Source of the DNA: Cymodocea nodosa
Lineage: Eukaryota; Streptophyta; Magnoliopsida; Alismatales; Cymodoceaceae
Assembly (NCBI GenBank): GCA_036874045.1
Contig: JAZBRI010000003.1
Location: 20,251,501 to 20,315,500 of the forward strand
DNA length: 64,000 nucleotides
Direction of reading: 5' to 3'
The notes beneath the pieces were generated by a model. That model was not told the DNA's origin. It saw nothing but the letters and a program-made list of their open reading frames with translations, and did not search any database. Positions within the stretch are counted from its first letter, which is position 1; every line of letters starts with the position of its first letter. This document shows positions 58,524 to 64,000 of the stretch, in pieces. A program made the position numbers and the translations under genes.

Positions 58524-59438
58524 TGTTCTTTGTTTTTATTTACTTAAATATATGTATATCTAATAATTCTTTAAGTAAACAAATAATTTTCATGTATAAG
58601 ATTTAAGTTTAGTAAATCTGTTTTTTTCATTAACTACAATGGCATAGTGTCTATCGCATAAGTGTACAAGTATAGGTCAATCCCACAGAGAATGGTTAAA
58701 ATTTTAATATTTAAATTTTCTTAGCTAGGAGTTATCATATTTAAATTACTCACTCCATTTATTTACAACTAGTTCGTCAAAATTAATGGACTTAGTTCGT
58801 TGAGTTATAGTTATCTCAATAAACTATATTCATGTAATTAAGGTTAACTCAACAAATCTCCTTAGTAACTTCAAATTAAAATTGCTATCCACAAAGGTAT
58901 ACACCCATCCATTAGGCGATTCCATAGAATGTAAACAACATCAATTAAGCTTCTAATATTAGTTTATATTATAGTCATCATTTATCAATGCTAGCATTTA
59001 GGATTTAATATTAACTAGTTTCAGTAATCAGTAATACAATTTTCTATTCACTAAAATAAAATAGACATAGAACATTCAACAAAACTAATAATACAAAACA
59101 AACGACACAACACATATTTGATAAACAAAAAAATAGATAATGAGTTTTGATTTTGTTTTCTACTCCTAAAGATGAATGAAAGGTAAAAGGTAAAATTCTT
59201 TAATAACAATAAGAAACTTTTATCACTACATGCGACATGATTACACCATTGAAAACTTAATCACTTACTGTCAAGCGCTCCTCCCCCTACTCCATTGTGA
59301 ACCTAGACTTTTGTAAGTTGATTTTCTCTTTAGCATAGTAGCATCAACCTGAAACCAATGCTAGAAGTTTTACTATCTCTTAAGAGATGATTTGGTGCTT
59401 GGTGAAAATGTTCTTCCTTCCTACAATGCAATCACTCT
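58524..59438 (-). repeat. inverted gypsy B-family LTR fragment
   Basis: The minus strand corresponds to the 3' 915 bp or so of the B-family LTR, ending AAGAACA at 58524. It contains the AGCATTAGAAGCTTAATTGA-like and GATCGACC segments and is closer to the LTR at 47947 than to the solo LTR. Its 5' part is missing at 59438, where a plus-strand LTR begins. With 59439-60798 it forms an inverted repeat. Confidence 0.85.
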
Positions 59439-60798
59439 TAGCGGTTGCAGAAACAGGACAATTGGAAGAAAAACCATGATTGCACGTATCGCGTAGGGAG
59501 AAGAAAGCATAGCCGTTGATATGAATGAAGGAAATCCAACCAATCATTCAAGTAGAAGTAGTTACTACTGAAGAAATATAAAAGAAAAGAAGAAAAAGAA
59601 GAAAAGTGTGCGTGTGTGATCGATGGACGGACAATGTGTACAGAGGAGGAGCACCGAGCTTTCTACAGGCAGTATCGGCAATTCTCCAAAGTACCACACC
59701 AACCATCGTTACCACCACCATATCCACCATAATCACCAACCATCGGAGGTCTGTGAGAATACTTTCTTGATGTCGAGTCGATTCCGAGCAAAACAATGTG
59801 CCTCACAACCACTATGACAATGATTGCGTTGCGGGAAGGGAAGCCATTTTCACCAAGCGCCGACTCATATTTCAGGAGATCGTAAAGCTTCTAACCTTGA
59901 CTTCGGGTTGATGCCTGTATGTTGAAGAGGAGATTATCTTGCAATTCTGGACTCGCGATTCTATAGGGAGAGGAGATAGGATTGTAAGTGGTTTAATTTT
60001 TAGTGGTGTAACCGCGTCATATGTAGTGATGGAAGTATTTACTGTTAATTAAGATTACTTTACATTTCACCTTTCGCCCATTTCCATGTTCATATTAAAC
60101 CAAAATTACCAAAAACAACTTATCTGCTATTGTATGTTGTATTTAAGTGTTGTATTGTTTGTGTTGTATCGTGATTGATGTTATCTTTGTTAGTGTTGTG
60201 ATTGTTTTATGTTTGTTTTAGTTTTACAGTTTACTGAAATTGGTTCGTTCAAAAGACTTAAAGATTTTAATAGTTACTGTTTGAATTATCTGAATGTTAG
60301 TATTGCTTAATGATAAATCCAGTGTTTACTAACATTAAAGAGCTTAATTGATGCTATTTACAATCTGTGAAACCGCCCAATGGTTGGCTGAATTCCTTTG
60401 TAAATAGCAGTATTTAAAAAGAAAAGACAGGCTCGTGGAGTTAACTTAAGTCCACGAGGTTAATCCGTTGAGTTAGCTATAACTCAACGAACTTTGTCTG
60501 TTGAGTTAACTGTAATTCAATGGAGAGCTTATTGAATATATAAATTTAATTGTTAACAAATAGACAGTTCTAAACTCTTAAGCAATTCCCTGTGGGATCG
60601 ACCTGTACTTGCACATTGATACAATAGACACTGTGCACTTGCAGTTAAAGTACAAATTGGAATTAATATCTAAATTGTATTAAAGATTGTTTGTTTACTT
60701 CTAAAAGAAAAAGAATAGGCATAAAGATAAATTAACTAAGTAAAAACAGAAGTGACAAATCCAAGTTTTTCTGGTGTAATGTTGGGAAAACATAAACA
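59439..60798 (+). repeat. 5' LTR of gypsy B2, 5'-truncated
   Basis: This matches 30391-31735 of the solo LTR almost base for base, including TATAAAA at 59577 and the CGTTGAGTTAGCTATAACTC dyad at 60467. It ends CATAAACA and is followed by a primer site. About 0.93 kb of its start is missing. Confidence 0.92.
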
Positions 60799-60805
60799 AC
60801 TTTTA

Positions 60806-60823
60806 TGGCGCCGTTGCCAGGGA
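60806..60823 (+). other. Athila-type primer-binding site
   Basis: TGGCGCCGTTGCCAGGGA lies seven bases after the LTR end. It is the best-preserved primer site of the gypsy elements here and resembles the Athila/Calypso site. Confidence 0.87.
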
Positions 60824-60924
60824 ATTGAATTGACTAGAATTGAATTGAATTGATATAAGCAATTGTTAGAGATGTTTCATTTTAATAGCCAGAGTGTTGT
60901 GTGTCTTCTTCTGTAATTAAGAAT

Positions 60925-61945
60925 ATGGCATATGCTTATGCTCAAAGATTTTTGAAACCTGTAATTAGCATATGTGAATTCTGCAATTTTGAAGGACATG
61001 ACATTTCTGACTGTATGAAATTGAGACGTTTACAGATGGTTAGATCCCATGAACAACAAATGAATTATCCTCAATATAATAGAGTCGAGTATGAGAATCC
61101 TATAGTTTACCTAACTGATGGTCAGTATAGAATGTGTAATATGTTGAGAGACACGGAAGTTTGGGATAGGTATGATAGACTAGAGCGTAGTATAGAGTAA
61201 AACCTGGACAAACTAGAATACTTTATGTGTCAGCAACAAGAAGTCAACCAATTAAACTATAAGGAAGCATATTCAGAACCTAAAATGGATATAATTTACG
61301 AAACTGAAAAAACCATAATGAAAATTGATCAAAAATTAAATGCAATGAGATTAGATGATTTGGAAAGAAAACTAAAAGCATTAGACGAATATACAATGAA
61401 AATACAAGTTATGCAATAAGACAATGAAAATTATAATGTTATAAATTTGCATAATTTGCAAAATATATAGAAAACAGAAAATATTAATGCAAGAGAATTT
61501 AAAGAATGCACTTTAAAACTAAAAACAATTGAAGATCATAATTATGAAAATGATATACAAAAACATCATAAGAGTGATGAAAATCTGGAAGATGTTTGTA
61601 TAACATTAAGATCTGGAACTGATATACCACCAAGAACTCAAAATGAAAATGATATGAAGGTGGATAAGAGTAAAAATCAAAATGATAATGAAAATGTAAT
61701 AGCTGAAAATTTAGAAATCACTGAAGAACAATCTGAATCTGCTAATGAAGCTAAAAATGATCAAACAAATCAACTAAAAGAAAAAGAATCTTTTAAATCA
61801 CAATCTTTAGCACCCTATCCTGAAAGATTACAACAAACAATACTTGAAAAACAAGAAAAAATCAGAGAAATTTTTGAAAAAGTACAAATTAACATTCCTT
61901 TGTTAGATCTATTACAGAAAATGCCACATGTGCTAAATTTCTGAA
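60925..61945 (+). pseudogene. gypsy first ORF: zinc knuckle, coiled coil, pro linker
   Basis: The likely start is ATG 60925 (MAYAYAQRFLKP); the frame is open a little upstream without an ATG. It encodes CEFCNFEGHDISDC, an intact CCHC knuckle, about 20 residues in. TAA at 61198-61200 (CAA in B1) interrupts it before the coiled coil EKTIMKIDQKLNAMRLDD. ITLRSGTDIPPRTQ (61598-61640) and LAPYPERLQQ, VQINIPLLDLLQKMP lead into protease. It encodes no capsid-type gag domain, so it does not look like a normal Athila gag. Confidence 0.78.
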
Positions 61946-62640
61946 GGATTGGTATACTAGGAAAAGAGAGTGAAAAATTCTTAGAAATGTCTTTTTAGCT
62001 GAGCAAAGTAGTTCCCTATTTCTGCCACAAATTCCTAAAAAGTTATCTGATCCTGGAATCCCTGTTATATCATGCACCATAGGAAACACCATTTTAGAAA
62101 GAACCTTAATAGACTTAGGTGTTGGTATAAATGTTATGCCAAGTGATATATTTGCATCCTTAGGATTAGAAGGCGTAACTCCTACTAGTACGATTATTCA
62201 ATTAGTTGATAGAAGTATAAGATACCCTAGAGGAAAAATAAAGGATGTCTTAATTAAAATCAAAAACTTTATATATCCTATTGATATTGTAATTTTGGAT
62301 TCCTAACAAATTAAGCATAAAAATAGTGATACATCTTTAATTTTGGGAAGACCATTTTTAGCAACATCAGGGGCTGTTATAAATTGTAAAATTGGAGTAA
62401 TGAAGTTAGCATATGGTAATGAGGATACTCAATTAAATATTTTTAAACCATAAAGCTTTTAGGAATTAGAAATGTCCTTACATACCATAGACTTTTTAGA
62501 GGATGAAGGAGATATGTTAGATGATGTGATTCAACAAGAATTAAATAGGCAAATCAATTCTAAAACTTTAGAGGAAAGTGAAAGCATAAATATAGAAGGA
62601 GATTAGGAAGAAATTAATTTAGAAAATGATGATGTTCAAT
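61946..62640 (+). pseudogene. gypsy aspartic protease
   Basis: The active site is TLIDLGVGINVMPSD near 62105-62150, followed by RSIRYPRGKIKDVLIKIK and the flap region LGRPFLATSGAVI. A frameshift near 61935 and stops at about 62305, 62450 and 62605 break it. It is closely related to the protease at 37.3-38.0 kb and lacks the small duplications seen there. Confidence 0.83.
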
Positions 62641-62915
62641 TAGGAGCTCTAGCTTCTGATGGGCAACATTTAGAATTAAAACTTTTACCTCCTAAATTAA
62701 CCTATATATTTTTGGAAAAGAAACGAACTTGTCCAATCATTATTGCTTCAGATTTAAAAGAGGATCAAATAGTTAAATTAAAAGATGTAGTAAAAAGTTA
62801 TAAAGAAGCAATAGGATGGACTATGATTGATATAAAAGGGTTAAGTTCAACTTTATGCTGTCACCACATATATGTAGAAGAGATGCTAAACCTGTTAGAA
62901 TTCCTGAGAGGAGAC
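62641..62915 (+). pseudogene. gypsy reverse transcriptase N-terminal stub
   Basis: CPIIIASDLKEDQIVKLKDV, KEAIGWTMIDIKGLSSTLCC and HHIYVEE are the start of the RT region. The sequence then passes in GAGACTAAACCTAGATTG to a segment from the end of RNase H. No YRKLN, catalytic Asp pair or palm domain remains, so no RT activity is possible. Confidence 0.85.
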
Positions 62916-63601
62916 TAAACCTAGATTGATCCGATGGATATTATTATCACAAGAATTTGATCTAGAAATTAAAGATAAAAAAGGTTGTGAGAATGTAGTA
63001 GCAGATCATTTATCAAGATTACAAATAGAAAAATCAAATATTGAAATTAAGGATAATTTTCCTGATGAATAATTAATGACCATCAACACAATGCCTTGGT
63101 ATGCAGACATAGTTAATTACTTAGTAACTGGTTTAACACCTAAGGATTGGAATAGACAAGATAAGAAATTATTTTTCTCGAGAGTAAAATATTACTATTG
63201 GGAAGACCCATACTTATTTAAGAAATGTCCTGATCTGGTTTTAAGGAGGTGTGTTCCAGAAACTGAATATCCAAGCTTATTGTCTTTCTGTCATGATCAA
63301 GCTTGTGAAGGGCATTTTGGTTCAGGGAAAACTGCTACAAAAATTCTGCTATGTGGGTTTTATTGGCCAACACTATTTAAAGATGCTCATAAATATTGCT
63401 TAAGTTGTTTAAGATGTCAACAAATAGAAAGAATATCAAAGAGGAATATGATGCCTCTTAATCCTATTATTGAGGTTGAAATCTTTGATGTGTGGGGAAT
63501 AGATTTTATGGGTTCGTTTCCTATGTCTAATCAATTTAATTACATATTATTGGGGGTGGATTATGTATCGAAATGGATAGAAGCTATTCCTACAAAATCT
63601 A
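62916..63601 (+). pseudogene. gypsy RNase H end and integrase, interrupted
   Basis: It begins with [20 protein letters not shown], the end of RNase H and link to integrase. The integrase zinc-binding domain is well preserved: CHDQACEGHFGSGKT and CLSCLRCQQIERISKRNMM give the HHCC fingers. The core starts DVWGIDFMGSFPMSNQFN, GVDYVSKWIEAIPTK, and ends at 63601 where a copia LTR is inserted. One stop at 63070-63072 separates the parts. The core's second Asp and Glu are beyond the break. Confidence 0.88.
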
Positions 63602-64000
63602 TGTTAGGATCGATAGGCTCACTAGAGGGGGGGTGAATGGTGAAAGAGTGTAGTTTTTAAAATTCTTTTGAATGTTGAATCAAGTGATTCAAACAGAAAT
63701 GTAATGAGATGAAACTAAGCGAATGCAAATCAGTAGAGACAAGAAACACAGCAAATTTTTAGGTAGTTCACCAACTTGGCTAGTCTACCCCCAAGATTCA
63801 CTTGGGCTTCACTAAGTGTTTCAACACTTACACACTTGCTTTCAAGTCAAAGAAAGAACCAACTACACAAAAGTTTTCAGGTATAAACTTCAATAAACAA
63901 ACCTCTAAAGTTTTCAGGTCGAAACTCAAACCAACACTGAATGTAGCTTTCAGGTTGAAGCCACAAACCAACAACTTTAATCTTTCAATCAAAGTTTTGG
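63602..64000 (-). repeat. copia LTR end, runs off the window
   Basis: The plus strand TGTTAGGATCGATAGGCTCA...GAGGGGGGGTGAAT is, on the minus strand, an LTR ending ATTCACCCCCC...CGATCCTAACA, the copia style seen in the SIRE LTRs. No primer site lies to its left, so this is the 3' LTR of a minus-strand element that extends beyond 64000. The expected target duplication is ATCTA (63597-63601). The 63780-63960 part carries repeats of AGTTTTCAGGT. Confidence 0.75.

Larger units (their letters stand above)
60799..63601 (+). mobile_element. Athila-like gypsy element B2, internal part, RT deleted
   Basis: Primer site, zinc-knuckle ORF, protease, a short reverse transcriptase N-terminal piece, then directly the end of RNase H and integrase, cut at 63602 by a copia LTR. 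Compared with B1 about 1.17 kb covering the RT core and most of RNase H is missing. Its gag position cannot be checked because it would lie beyond the cut. Confidence 0.88.

Overview
This window is flowering-plant nuclear DNA dominated by nested, decaying LTR retrotransposons around one intact host gene. The evidence is plant-type Ty1/copia elements primed by initiator tRNA-Met (SIRE/Maximus class and one short-LTR family), Athila-like Ty3/gypsy elements with about 2 kb LTRs, a miniature LTR element (TRIM), LINE remnants, and a two-exon nuclear PUS1-type tRNA pseudouridine synthase. The GC-rich first exon of that gene leans weakly toward a monocot, but I cannot name the species.

Layout. 1-5746: SIRE-type copia element, minus strand, cut by the window edge. 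5752-9738: 3' part of an Athila-like gypsy element, minus strand (integrase, then gag, then a purine-rich motif). 9738-20289: SIRE element, plus strand, lacking its 5' end, with gag end, pol, a post-pol env-like ORF and 3' LTR. 20290-25583: the 3' part of a second SIRE copy. 25584-29027: short-LTR copia, minus strand, truncated. 29028-35623: 5' part of an Athila-like element, minus strand (LTR, primer site, first ORF), split by a plus-strand solo gypsy LTR with a perfect target duplication. 35829 to about 44690: nearly complete but decayed Athila-like element, plus strand. About 44690-47900: SIRE post-pol DNA carrying a complete TRIM and a solo SIRE LTR, each with a perfect 5-bp target duplication. 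47947-49861: gypsy LTR. 49862-58523: the least repetitive part, with the PUS1-type gene, LINE debris, a TTGACC-rich repeat and a dead MYB/SANT-like gene. 58524-63601: inverted LTR piece plus a plus-strand Athila-like element that lost its reverse transcriptase core. 63602-64000: the end of another copia LTR.

The most unusual signal is gene order in the Athila-like elements. At two independent loci the capsid-type gag ORF lies downstream of integrase, with no LTR or primer site between them, and it is followed by the purine-rich motif expected near the element end. At three loci the primer site is followed instead by a small zinc-knuckle/coiled-coil ORF leading into protease. The split falls where gag normally runs into protease. 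This suggests a pol-before-gag lineage.

A second signal is that unrelated copia and gypsy elements carry the same short palindromic motifs (GTTGAGTTA...TAACTCAAC and TAACTATCCGA) in LTRs, leaders and spacers. The SIRE post-pol spacer has also received several later insertions. All retroelement ORFs except one integrase segment and one protease-integrase segment contain stops or frameshifts, so the elements look immobile as they stand.
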